The notes beneath the pieces were generated by a model. That model saw nothing but the letters and a program-made list of their open reading frames with translations, searched no databases and was not told the origin of the DNA. The position numbers and the translations under genes were made by a program. Source: Magnetococcales bacterium (lineage in GTDB: Bacteria > Pseudomonadota > Magnetococcia > Magnetococcales > DC0425bin3). Taken from it: 64,000 bases of DNA. The DNA lies in NCBI GenBank assembly GCA_015229045.1, contig JADGCJ010000001.1, forward strand, positions 62,001-126,000, given 5' to 3'. Shown piece after piece: positions 9,882 to 19,300 of this stretch; position 1 is the stretch's first letter, and each line of letters begins with the position of its first letter.

Positions 9882-10664
9882 ATGAAATTGTTGAAAAATG
9901 CGGCGATCCTTGGGTTGGGAATCGTTTCCTTGATTCTGGGGTCTGGTCCGTCAGAAGCTGGTCCGTCGCGCGAGGGGTGGATTTCCCAAGGGTGGCCGCA
10001 GTGGCACCCCCAGAAGGGTAAGCGTCCCCTGGCCAATGCTGGAACCCAGCTCTATTTTGGCGAGGAGACTTCGCAGGACAGTGACGGTGACGGGGTTCCC
10101 GACAGCATCGACGAATGTCCTGATACTCCCAAAGGGACAAAGGTTGACGCAAAGGGTTGCCCGATCAAAGAACCGATGCCAGAGCCTGTTGTGAAGAGGC
10201 CGCCGCCCATGCCCGAGCAGCCGCCGGTAGCGAAGGTCGTCGATGGGGACGACGATGGCGATGGTGTTCTCAACAGCAAGGACAGGTGTCCCAATACCCC
10301 GAAAAGTGCAACCGTGACCTCCGAGGGGTGCTGGGTCATCAAAAATGTCAACTTCAAGACCGATCGTTGGGATATTCCTGCCAGCGCTCACTCTTCCCTC
10401 AACGAAGTGGTCAAAGTGCTGAAGCAGAACCCGGGTCTCAATTTTGAGATTCAAGGGCATACCGACAATCGGCTTGGTCCCAAGCACAACAACCCGCTGT
10501 CGAACAAGCGGGCCAAGGCTGTGAAAGACTACCTGGTCAAACATGGCGTTTCCGCCAATCGCTTGACCAGCAAGGGGTTGGGCCAAAGCCATCCCATCGC
10601 GAACAACAAGACCAATGCAGGCCGGGCGGAAAACCGCCGTGTGGAGTTGATCGAGGTACGCTGA
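9882..10664 (+). CDS. OmpA-family outer-membrane protein with thrombospondin type 3 repeats
   Basis: A 260-aa exported protein. A signal peptide covers residues 1-26 (LGLGIVSLILGSGPSEA). Two acidic calcium-binding TSP3-type repeats follow, DSDGDGVPDSIDECPDTPKG near 66-85 and DDDGDGVLNSKDRCPNTPKS near 122-141, separated by a Pro-rich linker. The C-terminal OmpA peptidoglycan-binding domain contains FEIQGHTDNRLGPKHNNPLS and the NAGRAENRRVEL motif, whose Asp and Arg bind diaminopimelate. The protein would tether the outer membrane to the cell wall. It lacks an obvious eight-stranded barrel. A strong AGGAGGAGAG lies just before ATG 9882. Confidence 0.93.
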   Translation: MKLLKNAAILGLGIVSLILGSGPSEAGPSREGWISQGWPQWHPQKGKRPLANAGTQLYFGEETSQDSDGDGVPDSIDECPDTPKGTKVDAKGCPIKEPMPEPVVKRPPPMPEQPPVAKVVDGDDDGDGVLNSKDRCPNTPKSATVTSEGCWVIKNVNFKTDRWDIPASAHSSLNEVVKVLKQNPGLNFEIQGHTDNRLGPKHNNPLSNKRAKAVKDYLVKHGVSANRLTSKGLGQSHPIANNKTNAGRAENRRVELIEVR

Positions 10665-10734
10665 CTCCGTCTGTAGGCTGTGCAGGATGAAACGACACCC
10701 CTTTTTGTTCTGGGGCGTTGTTGGTGGCAAAAAG

Positions 10735-10772
10735 GAGCGGGTTGGACTGGGTCCAGCCCGCTCTTTTCTTTT
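10735..10772 (+). terminator. Strong hairpin terminator between convergent genes
   Basis: GAGCGGGTTGGA (10735-10746) pairs with TCCAGCCCGCTC (10752-10763) with one G-T pair; TTTTCTTTT follows on the plus strand and AAAAAG precedes. It can terminate the OmpA-family gene and, from the other side, the YhaN-like gene. Confidence 0.85.
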
Positions 10773-10786
10773 GTCTGTCTGTTCCC

Positions 10787-13700
10787 TCAAATCTGAAGGA
10801 TGGTCACCCGATTCCCACCTCGCTGCTCGGCCAGAGTGGCCAGATGGTGATGGTGGGTCAGAAAGAGGATCTGCGTCGAACGTGCCAATTGCAGCAGGAC
10901 ATCAAAGCCGGCCGCCGAGCGTTGATCGTCAAAGTTGACAAAAAGGTCATCGGCGATAAAGGGCAGAGGCTCGTTGCGCTGCCCATATGCCTCGATGATG
11001 GCGACTCGCAAGGCAAGATAGAGTTGATCCTGAGTGCCGTCACTCATGCCTGTGACCGGGCAGGTGGATTTGTCGGCGCGCAGCCCGAAGAGGATAGGGG
11101 TATCCTTCTGGTCGTATTCGGCGTGAAAGCCGACAAACCGGCCGCAGGTCAGAATGCCGAAGAGTTGACCGGCCCGCTCCAGGATCGGCCCCTGCCGTTC
11201 CTGACGATAACGGTCGATGCCCGCTCCGAGAAGAAAGGCCGCCGTGCGCAGGACCATCCAGCGGTGGGCCTGTTGCTGCAACAAGGCGAGGGCGTTGTTG
11301 CCATCCTGATTGGCGGCGGCGGCTCCCCGGCCTGCCGTCAACTCTGCCAGACGGGTACGCAGTTCCTGTACCCGTTCCCCGGCCTGGCTGCTCGCCGGGA
11401 GCAAGGCCTCCAGATCGCGCGAGAGTTGATCCATCTCCCTTTTGATCTGCTCCGGATCCATACCGGCCATGTCGGCCAGAGCCTGGTCGAGGGTGGCACC
11501 ATCGGCTTCGGTGGTGATGCGTCCGGTCAGGTCATCGATGCGCCGGAGAAGAGTGCGTTTGCGTTCTGCCTGCGCAATGGCGGTTGCAAGATCCCCCTCT
11601 GCCGGCAAGCCAGCCTGATCGCGCAAGGTTTGCAACATGGCTGAGGCCAGGGCGATTTCGGCATCGGCCTCCTGGATGATGGTTGTGGAGCGGGAGATGT
11701 GGTGTTCCAGCTCCTTTTTGCGATGGGCCTGTTCGCGGTGGAGGGTCAGGGTGTCGAAAATCGCCTGGCCCGTGACGAGAATGGCGCTCTCTTCGCCGGG
11801 GTTGTTGTCCATGGGCAACACGTCGGCGGCTACGCTGCGGACCCAACGGGAGTAGTCCTTTTCTTCCTGGCGGATGCCTTGGACTCGCTCCTCGAAGTCG
11901 CGCCATTTTTCCGCTTCCTGGCGAATGTTTTGCCAGGTTGCCAGGGCCAACCCCGCGGCTTCGACGGTGACCGAATCATCCAGCCCCAGGCTTTTCATGG
12001 TCAGGAGCCACTGTTCCTGCAATTTTTTTTGCCGCTGCTCGATTGCGGCCAGGCGTTGGTTTTCGCGCGTCAGCAGAACCTGGCAGCGGTCCCGCTCTTT
12101 GTGCAGGCCGGACCAGACATCAATCTCGCGTTGCAGGCGTTCCAGGATCCCCTGGGCATGCTGCATCAATGTGGCAAGATCGGGGGCGTTATCTCTTACG
12201 GTCAAGAGAGGCGCCAACCTCTGGATCAGTAAAAGTTTCGATTTCTCCAGCTCCTGGTGCAGAGTGTGGGCTTCGGCGCGGGCGGTTTCCAGGCTTTCCA
12301 GAAAACGCAGGACCCCTTCGCGTTGCACCATCCAGGCGGACATTTCCGTGGGCCAGCCAGGCTCTCCGGCCAGAAAGGTCCATCGTTGGCGCCATTGGGT
12401 CATGTGGTCATCCCGCTCCTGACGGGCGGTCTGGAGTTCCGTCGCAGCGTGGGCGATCTCCTGTTGGGCCTGGGCCAACTCCTCCTGGAGGGAGCCATAA
12501 CGGGCCAGCCGTTCTGCTTCCATGACGCGCCGATCCGCCAGAAGATCGGCGGCGAGAATCTCCCGGACATAGCGTTCCGCCAGAATGGTTGGTGGCGGAT
12601 CGTTTTGGGGCCACGGACCCCCCGCGATGAAGGTATGGAGCTTCTGCCAGAGGAGATCCCGCCTTTGCCGGGCGAGGGTGATGGTTTCCGGGGTCGGCAT
12701 GGTGGCATCGGCCTGGAATCCGGCCAGTGCGTGATCGATTTTGTCGCGTTGCCGGGTGGCTTGTGCCAGGTGTTCGCCAGCGCGTTCCAGGCGCCGGATC
12801 AGGGTCTCGAACTCTTTCTCGAAGCGGTGCACCGTGGCTGCGACCGGGACTGGAATTCTTGCCAATTGGTGTGCATCCCCCTTCCAGAAGGGAAGCCTTT
12901 CCAGGGATTCCTGGAGGCGCCGTTCCAGGCTGGCAACCGTGAGACGAGTCCGCTCCAGACGACCTGGCAGATCACCCATGGCGTGAACCTGGTCGATGGC
13001 CAACCGCAGAGGTGTTGGATCGGAGGGTGGTTGTTGTGTGGCGAGTTTGTCCTGGATATGTGTCAGCTCTGTTTCCGCTTCGAGGAGACGTTCCCGGGTG
13101 CGTTGTTCTTCGGTGTCAAGTCGGGTCCAGTCGGCAATCAGGCGTTGCACCTCCTCCAAGGTCAAGCCGGAAGGGGTGCGTTGCATCACCTCTTCGGCGC
13201 TCCAGGATTGACCCAGATCGCGGGCCAGGTTTTCCAGGCGGTGGCCGCAGCGTTTTTGTTGACCGAGCAGGTCTGGCAAATCCTTGCGCGCCTTGATGAC
13301 GGCGCCACGGCCTTCGTGGAGGGAGTTGATCTCGTCGGCGCGGGCCAGGAGAGGGCGATTGATGGTCAACTTCTGGTGTTCCTGCCGGGCTGTCAGGAGG
13401 TCGTTTTCGCGTTCCTGGCGGCGTTCGCGATTTCGTTGCAACCGCTCTGTGGCCTGGCGATGACGAGCGGGGGCATCTTCCGGCAGATCCGGGGCTGTGG
13501 CCATCTGGGTCAACTCGGCCTGGAGGGTGGTCAACTCCCGCCATAAGGGATCGATGCGGCGCAGACGTTCCAGTCGGCCGCGCTCGGTCTGGAGCAGCCT
13601 CGACGTATCGAGGATGCGGTTTTGTTCCTGTTCTGCCGCTGCCAGATCCCGTTGCAACTGTTGCCACTCTTCGGCCCCGACCAGGAGTTGATTGACCTGG

Positions 13701-14284
13701 CGGCGGGCATTGTTCCAGGCGTCCAGGGACTGGTAGAACGGCAGGGAACTGCGCTTGCGACTGGTGTAGATCTCTTTGGCCTCTTCGTTGAGTCCGGTCA
13801 GCAGGGTGACCAGATCGCGCATGCCGCCGGCGGCACCGAAGATCATCTCTCCCAGGCGTCCCTGGGCTTTCAGCATTTGATCGCCACCCGTGCGCAGAGA
13901 TTCCTGGCTGAGTCCGAACAGAGTATCGAAAAGAGAGCGATCGGCTCCATCGAGGAAGGGTTGCAGGAGGTTGTCGGGCAGGGGACGACCTTGGGGATCC
14001 TGCACGGAGTTGCCGCGCCGTTTGACCCGCTGAAAGTCAAGATGCTCCCCACGGTTGCTCACCAGATGGGCACCGATTTGCAGGGTGTCGTTGCGATGGA
14101 TGAAATTGTTGGTGGTCCGCTCCTGGATGCCAAAGAGCAGATCGCCGATCGCTTCGCGCAGGGTGGATTTGCCGGCTTCGTTCTGGCCGAGCAGGACGAC
14201 CATACCCGGGGCCTGTTGCGCGATGTCCATATCGGTCGCGGTAAAATGGCCATAGCGGGTCAGCAGCAGGCGGTCGATGCGCAT
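10787..14284 (-). CDS. YhaN-like AAA ATPase (SbcC/Rad50 type)
   Basis: A 1165-aa SMC-like ATPase. Walker A GQNEAGKST is at residues 33-41. The middle is a long Gln/Glu/Arg/Leu-rich coiled coil. The C-terminal Walker B region LPFIADDLFVNFDDQRS begins near 1107 and is followed by LFLTHHHH. The N-terminal sequence MRIDRLLLTRYGHF and the length match the YhaN branch rather than SbcC proper; I see no CxxC zinc hook. It lies 3 nt downstream of a Mre11/SbcD-like nuclease, the classical paired arrangement. Together they probably form an ATP-dependent nuclease complex acting on DNA ends. In Bacillus, YhaN-family proteins act with YhaO. Confidence 0.93.
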   Translation of the reverse strand: MRIDRLLLTRYGHFTATDMDIAQQAPGMVVLLGQNEAGKSTLREAIGDLLFGIQERTTNNFIHRNDTLQIGAHLVSNRGEHLDFQRVKRRGNSVQDPQGRPLPDNLLQPFLDGADRSLFDTLFGLSQESLRTGGDQMLKAQGRLGEMIFGAAGGMRDLVTLLTGLNEEAKEIYTSRKRSSLPFYQSLDAWNNARRQVNQLLVGAEEWQQLQRDLAAAEQEQNRILDTSRLLQTERGRLERLRRIDPLWRELTTLQAELTQMATAPDLPEDAPARHRQATERLQRNRERRQERENDLLTARQEHQKLTINRPLLARADEINSLHEGRGAVIKARKDLPDLLGQQKRCGHRLENLARDLGQSWSAEEVMQRTPSGLTLEEVQRLIADWTRLDTEEQRTRERLLEAETELTHIQDKLATQQPPSDPTPLRLAIDQVHAMGDLPGRLERTRLTVASLERRLQESLERLPFWKGDAHQLARIPVPVAATVHRFEKEFETLIRRLERAGEHLAQATRQRDKIDHALAGFQADATMPTPETITLARQRRDLLWQKLHTFIAGGPWPQNDPPPTILAERYVREILAADLLADRRVMEAERLARYGSLQEELAQAQQEIAHAATELQTARQERDDHMTQWRQRWTFLAGEPGWPTEMSAWMVQREGVLRFLESLETARAEAHTLHQELEKSKLLLIQRLAPLLTVRDNAPDLATLMQHAQGILERLQREIDVWSGLHKERDRCQVLLTRENQRLAAIEQRQKKLQEQWLLTMKSLGLDDSVTVEAAGLALATWQNIRQEAEKWRDFEERVQGIRQEEKDYSRWVRSVAADVLPMDNNPGEESAILVTGQAIFDTLTLHREQAHRKKELEHHISRSTTIIQEADAEIALASAMLQTLRDQAGLPAEGDLATAIAQAERKRTLLRRIDDLTGRITTEADGATLDQALADMAGMDPEQIKREMDQLSRDLEALLPASSQAGERVQELRTRLAELTAGRGAAAANQDGNNALALLQQQAHRWMVLRTAAFLLGAGIDRYRQERQGPILERAGQLFGILTCGRFVGFHAEYDQKDTPILFGLRADKSTCPVTGMSDGTQDQLYLALRVAIIEAYGQRNEPLPFIADDLFVNFDDQRSAAGFDVLLQLARSTQILFLTHHHHLATLAEQRGGNRVTILQI

Positions 14285-14287
14285 GGC

Positions 14288-15538
14288 TCACCCGGGTTCG
14301 GAGAGTCGGTGGTTCAGCAAGGCCATGGCCTCTTCCAGGAGAGATTGAATACTCTCTTGGGGCAGGCTTGCCTCGGTCCATCCTGGAGGTCTGGCGCCAA
14401 CCGGGAGGCGTTGCAGCATTTCCTGGTACTCCTCGAGGAGCTTTGTTAACGCTAACGGAGTCTCGGCGACCTCCCGCACGACGCGCAGCAGGGTTCCGAC
14501 CTCATCCCGACGCTCGGAACTTTCTGCCGGATTTTGGGCTGGTCTGGTAGCAACCTGGACTTTTTCGATCCATATCCCTTCTCCCACCAGGTCGGTTTTG
14601 GTTTGGCAGGCGGCGATCAGGTTTTCCGGGTCGTTTTGCAGATGGCCATGCAGCGTAGTCTCTCCCTGGAACACGATGCGCAGACACAAGGGGTGCCCCG
14701 GGTGCATTTCCCAGATGATACGGCAGGCCTGTTCGAGCCTTGCCAGGGCCGTATCGAGATCCACCAGGCCGGTCACGTCGACGGGAACCATCTCCCAGCG
14801 AAAAAGATCCACGGCCTCGAACCGGAGATCGATGACGCGGCCATCCTGGACCGTGACCAGGTTGAATCCCTTGGCTCCGGTTTCGCGAATGTTGCGCCCC
14901 TGGAGGTTGCCGGGAAAGACGATATGGGGAGAGATATGGAGAATTTCCCGCGTATGGACATGTCCCAAGGCCCAGTAGTCGTAGCCTTTGGCGAGGAGAT
15001 CGATTATGGAGCAGGGGGCGTAGGGTTCGTGACCTTCGCGACCCGAGGCGGCGGTGTGCAGGAGACCAATGTTGAAGTAGCCTGGTTCGGGTGAAGGGTA
15101 ATCGGGGAGCAGGTTGTTGGTCACGGCCCGGGTGCCGAAGCTCATGCCGTGCAGGGCGACCCGAAGCGATTCCAGACGGTGGGTTTGACAACGTTTATGG
15201 GAGAAGAGATGGACATTCGGGGGGAGAGGCAGGGAGCGGGAGATCTGGCTGACGGCGTCATGGTTGCCGTGCAGGAGGAAGAGGGGGATTCCTGCCCGGT
15301 GCAACCGATTGGCCTCGCCCGAAAAATAGAGTCCGGTATTGAAGTCCCGCCATTCGCCATCGTACAAATCCCCGGCGATCAGGACAAAATCCACCGGCTC
15401 CGCCACGGCCCGATCCACCAACCTGGTGAAGGCGCGGCGCGTCGATTGCACCAGCGCGGCATGGGGTGCATCCGGGCGGGGCGCCAGGCCGGAAAAGGGG
15501 CTATCCAGATGGATATCAGCACAATGGATGAATTTCAC
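14288..15538 (-). CDS. YhaO-like DNA repair metallophosphoesterase (Mre11/SbcD type)
   Basis: A 416-aa calcineurin-like phosphoesterase. The metal-binding motifs are complete: HCADIHLDSPF at residues 5-15, AGDLYDGE near 55-62, GNHD near 95, LLHTA and GHVHTREI near 190. Residue pattern and length match YhaO/SbcD nucleases that cut DNA ends with Mn. The start is a GTG at 15538 with a weak upstream GG; the sequence from there (MKFIHCADIHLDSPF) is the family N-terminus. It is the first gene of a two-gene operon with the YhaN-like ATPase. Upstream is a cluster of family A repeats, so its promoter must lie in or between repeat copies. Confidence 0.93.
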   Translation of the reverse strand: MKFIHCADIHLDSPFSGLAPRPDAPHAALVQSTRRAFTRLVDRAVAEPVDFVLIAGDLYDGEWRDFNTGLYFSGEANRLHRAGIPLFLLHGNHDAVSQISRSLPLPPNVHLFSHKRCQTHRLESLRVALHGMSFGTRAVTNNLLPDYPSPEPGYFNIGLLHTAASGREGHEPYAPCSIIDLLAKGYDYWALGHVHTREILHISPHIVFPGNLQGRNIRETGAKGFNLVTVQDGRVIDLRFEAVDLFRWEMVPVDVTGLVDLDTALARLEQACRIIWEMHPGHPLCLRIVFQGETTLHGHLQNDPENLIAACQTKTDLVGEGIWIEKVQVATRPAQNPAESSERRDEVGTLLRVVREVAETPLALTKLLEEYQEMLQRLPVGARPPGWTEASLPQESIQSLLEEAMALLNHRLSEPG

Positions 15539-15540
15539 TT

Positions 15541-15700
15541 AAACCAAATCCATTTTGAGATGTGTAGTTTTTTAACTATTGAAAGACTGGGATGGTCCAG
15601 GAAGGGCTGTGCCCTTTCTGGTGGGGTCTGGGGCGAAGCCCCAGTGGGGTTTGGGGCGAAGCCCCAATAAAGTCTTTCATGTCAACGCTTTTCTTGACCA
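15541..15700 (+). repeat. Family A hairpin repeat, copy 2
   Basis: It begins with an end sequence (15541-15570, AAACCAAATCCATTTTGAGA...), then GAAAGACTGGGATGGTCCAG, the GGAAGGGCTGTGCCCTTTC hairpin, two GGGGCGAAGCCCC units and AATAAAGTCTTTCATGTC. The same order is seen in copy 1. Its end sequence recurs inverted at 16262-16291. Confidence 0.85.
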
Positions 15701-15793
15701 CAAAGAAACTACATGTTCCAAAGTAGACGCAGTTCAGGAAGCTCGGTAGCAGCTGTTTTTTAAAATCGCACAGAATTTTGCTTGTAACTGCTC

Positions 15794-15932
15794 CAGGTAC
15801 CCCCTCAAGAAAGGCCTGGACATGAAAGTCTTTGTCAGGGCTTCGCCCCGAACCCCACCAGGACTCTGTCCTGGACCTGCCAGGGAGCCAGCCCCCTGGA
15901 CCCCGATTTGTTGTCGGGTGCTGAATAGTTAC
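15794..15932 (-). repeat. Family A hairpin repeat, copy 3 (inverted)
   Basis: In reverse orientation it reads GTAACTATTCAGCACCCG, then GGGTCCAGGGGGCTGG, a GGTCCAGGACAGAGTCCTGG hairpin, GGGGCGAAGCCC, CTTTCATGTCCAGG and GGGGTACCTGG. It matches the copy at 25198-25352 along almost its whole length. Confidence 0.85.
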
Positions 15933-15998
15933 TTTTGCTTTTTCCCCGCGTGGAGGGCATCATATTTGGGTGAATGACTCGTTGGCAAGTCCATTGAC

Positions 15999-16063
15999 CA
16001 TGAAAGTCGCGCAGCGATTCTCATGATCGGAGGGTGGAGGGAGGCTTCCCCCATCCATGAAGA
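15999..16063 (-). repeat. Short repeat shared with the insert inside the FAD/Fe-S oxidoreductase gene
   Basis: The reverse complement of this stretch matches 19224-19288 at about 58 of 65 positions by eye, including CTCCGATCATG and TCGCTGCGCGACTTT. Here it is non-coding; there it is translated. Confidence 0.8.
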
Positions 16064-16291
16064 TTAGACCGCGTCTACTTTTAGGACACATCGTTTTTCT
16101 TGTTCGGAAAAAAAATACAGGCATGAAAGACTCTCTCGGGGCTTCGCCCCAAACCCCATTGGGGCTTTGCCCCAAACCCCACCAGGACTCTGTCCTGGAC
16201 CTGCCAGGGAGCCAGCCCCCTGGACCCCGTTGACAGGCCTTTGCCCAAATCAAGACTCAAGAAACTACACATCTCGAAATGGATTCGGTTT
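16064..16291 (-). repeat. Family A hairpin repeat, copy 4 (inverted), with end sequence
   Basis: The core at 16122-16232 contains two GGGGCTTCGCCCC-type hairpins, the CCAGGACTCTGTCCTGG hairpin and CCAGGGAGCCAGCCCCCTGG. The right end, 16262-16291, is the inverted form of 15541-15570 with 2 mismatches in 30. It ends 15 bp before the next gene's start codon. Confidence 0.8.
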
Positions 16292-16305
16292 AGCAAGGCC
16301 TATTG

Positions 16306-19300
16306 ATGAACATTCGTGAAATTCCCTATAATTACACCTCGTTTTCCGACAGGGAGGTGGTCATCCGGCTCCTTGGCGAGGAGATGTGGGGATATTTGAA
16401 TCAACTGCGTTCCAAGAGGAATACCGGGCGTTCTGCACGCATGTTGTTTGAGGTTTTGGGCGATCTTTGGGCGGTTTCCCGTAACCCCTTTTTGCAGGAT
16501 GACCTGGCCGACAACCCCCGGCGTCTGGACAATTTGTTGGCGACCCTGCACACCCGGTTGGAGCAGATCGATGCCCGGGCCGCCGGTAACCGTCTCGTCG
16601 AACGCCTGGTGCAGGAGAGCCGGGAGGCTATCAAGGTCTTCGCTGCCCATTTTTCGCAGCAGAGACGTTTTCGCCAGGAGATTCTCTATCGTCTGGGACC
16701 ACCCATCACCCGGCGGGACAACATTGATTTCAGCGGCATAGGGCGGGTCTCCCAGGTCACGGATGCCACGGACTGGCGCGTCGAATATCCAACCGTGGTC
16801 CTCATGCCGGATCGGGAAGAGGAGCTGCTTCCGCTGGTGCGGGGGTGTATCGATCTCGGGTTGACGATAATTCCCCGTGGCGGCGGAACCGGATATACAG
16901 GTTCAGGGATCCCTCTTGATCCGCAGACAGCGGTGATCAATACAGAAAAGCTCGACCGGATTGGCTCCGTGACGTTCATGCATCTGGAGGGTCGGCAGGA
17001 GCCGGTCGCGACCATCTCCGTCGGAGCGGGGGCGGTGACCCGGCAGGTGGCGATGGCTGCGGAAGCGGTGGGACATCTTTTTGCCGTCGACCCCACCTCG
17101 CAGCAGGCCTCGACCATCGGTGGCAATATTGCCATGAATGCCGGGGGTAAAAAGGCGGTTTTGTGGGGCACCACCCTGGACAACCTCCTCTCCTGGCGCA
17201 TGGTGATGCCGGATGGCCATTGGTTGCGGGTCACCCGGCTCAATCACAATCTGCGCCGGATTCATGACCAGCCGGAGGCACATTTCCGCGTCGTGCGGCT
17301 GGCTGACGATGGTACAACCGAAGAAGGGGCAAGCAGAATCCTGACCTTGCCAGCCGCAGAGATCCGCAAACCCGGCCTGGGCAAGGATGTCACCAACAAA
17401 TTTTTGGGAGGGCTGCCCGGCGTACAAAAAGAGGGGTGCGATGGCATTGTCGCCGATGCCACGTTTGTTTTGCACCGCATGCCGAGCCAAAAGCGGACGG
17501 TCTGTCTCGAATTTTACGGCACCGACTTGGCCGTATCTGTTAGCGCTATCGTTGAAGTCAAAAATTATCTCGATCACCACCCCGACGTGGTGTGCGCAGG
17601 GCTGGAACATTTGGACGAACGCTACGTGCGGGCCGTGGGCTATACACCCAAGGCGCCACGCAGTGGTCGACCGAAAATGTTGCTCCTGGCCGATCTGGCC
17701 GGGGAAGAGGCTGCTGCGGTGGAGAGAGCGGCGCTCCATGTCGTGCAGTTGGCCGTGGCGCGGGAAGGGGCCGGTTTTATCGCCAGCAGTCCCGAGGCAC
17801 GGGCCGGATTTTGGGCTGACCGATCGCGGGTGGCGGCCATCGCGGCCCATACCAACGCCTTCAAGATCAATGAAGACGTGGTCATTCCCCTGGAACGCCT
17901 GGCGGCCTACAGCCAGGGTATCGAGCGCATCAATATTGAGCAGTCGATCCGCAACAAGGTGCGCATTCTGGCAGCGGTCAGGGAGTTTTTGCTGGGTGAC
18001 CGTCTTGGACGCATTCTGTCGACCCCCTTGGAAAGCAGCGCCGAAGGGGAAGCCATTCTGGCTGGCCAGATCAAGGCGGCCCTGGATCTCCTGGGCGGGA
18101 TTGAACAGCGCTGGCAGGCCTGTCTGGATGGTCTCGACCGTCCCGCCGACGACCCTCTGTTGCCGGACCATCTTTTTTCTTCAGATCAACGCCGCACCCA
18201 TGAACCGCTCATCCATGTTTTATTGCGACGAGAACTGCTGATCTCCTATCGGCGGGAGGTGGAACGACCCCTGAAACATATTTTCAGCGGTGAATTCTGG
18301 AGCGCAGTGCGGCAGGAGTTGGACGCCATTCATGCACGTATTCGTTCCAGCCGGCTCTTTGTCGCCCTGCACATGCACGCCGGGGACGGCAACGTTCATA
18401 CCAACATACCCGTTAACTCTAACGATTACGCCATGTTGGGCGAAGCCGACCACATCGTCGATCGCATCATGGCCCTGGCCCGCAATCTGGGGGGGGAGAT
18501 ATCCGGGGAACACGGTATCGGTCTGACCAAGTTCAAATACATGGATCCGGAAAAACTGGCCGCCTTTGCCCGCTACAAGGCTGAGGTGGATCCACAGGGA
18601 CATTTCAACCGTGGCAAGCTCCTGGTCGGGAGTGGATTGGAGCGTGCGTATACCCCTTCGCTGCGCCTTGTTCAGCAAGAGGCTCTGATTCTGCGTGAAA
18701 GCGAACTGGGCGCCCTGAATGACGATGTTCGTAATTGCCTGCGCTGCGGCAAGTGCAAGCCCGTCTGTACCACTCATGTACCCCGGGCCTCCCTGCTCTT
18801 CTCTCCCCGCAACAAGATTCTTGCCACAGGTTTGATTATTGAGGCTTTTCTTTACGAGGAGCAGACCAAACGAGGTATTTCCGTCCACCATTTCGATGCC
18901 CTGAACGATCTGGCCGACCATTGCACAATTTGTCATCGCTGTCGTGTTCCCTGTCCGGTCAACATTGATTTTGGACGGGTCACCATTCGCATGCGTGAGA
19001 CCCTCCAACATCAGAACAGGAAAAGGGCCTCCCGGGCAGGGCAACTGGCGCTGGCGTTTCTCACCCTGACCGATCCGCAGACCATCTACTGGTCACGACG
19101 CACATTTCTGGAGTGGGGGTACGCCGGTCAGCGTCTGGCGCATCGTTGGCGACAACGGTTTCATCCCACCCGGGCTGTGGAGTTATGCCATTTCCAGAAC
19201 AAGAAGGATGCGACGTTGCCAACCTTCATGGATGGAGGAGGCCTCCCTCTACCCTCCGATCATGCGAGTCGCTGCGCGACTTTTACGGTAACAAAGCAGA

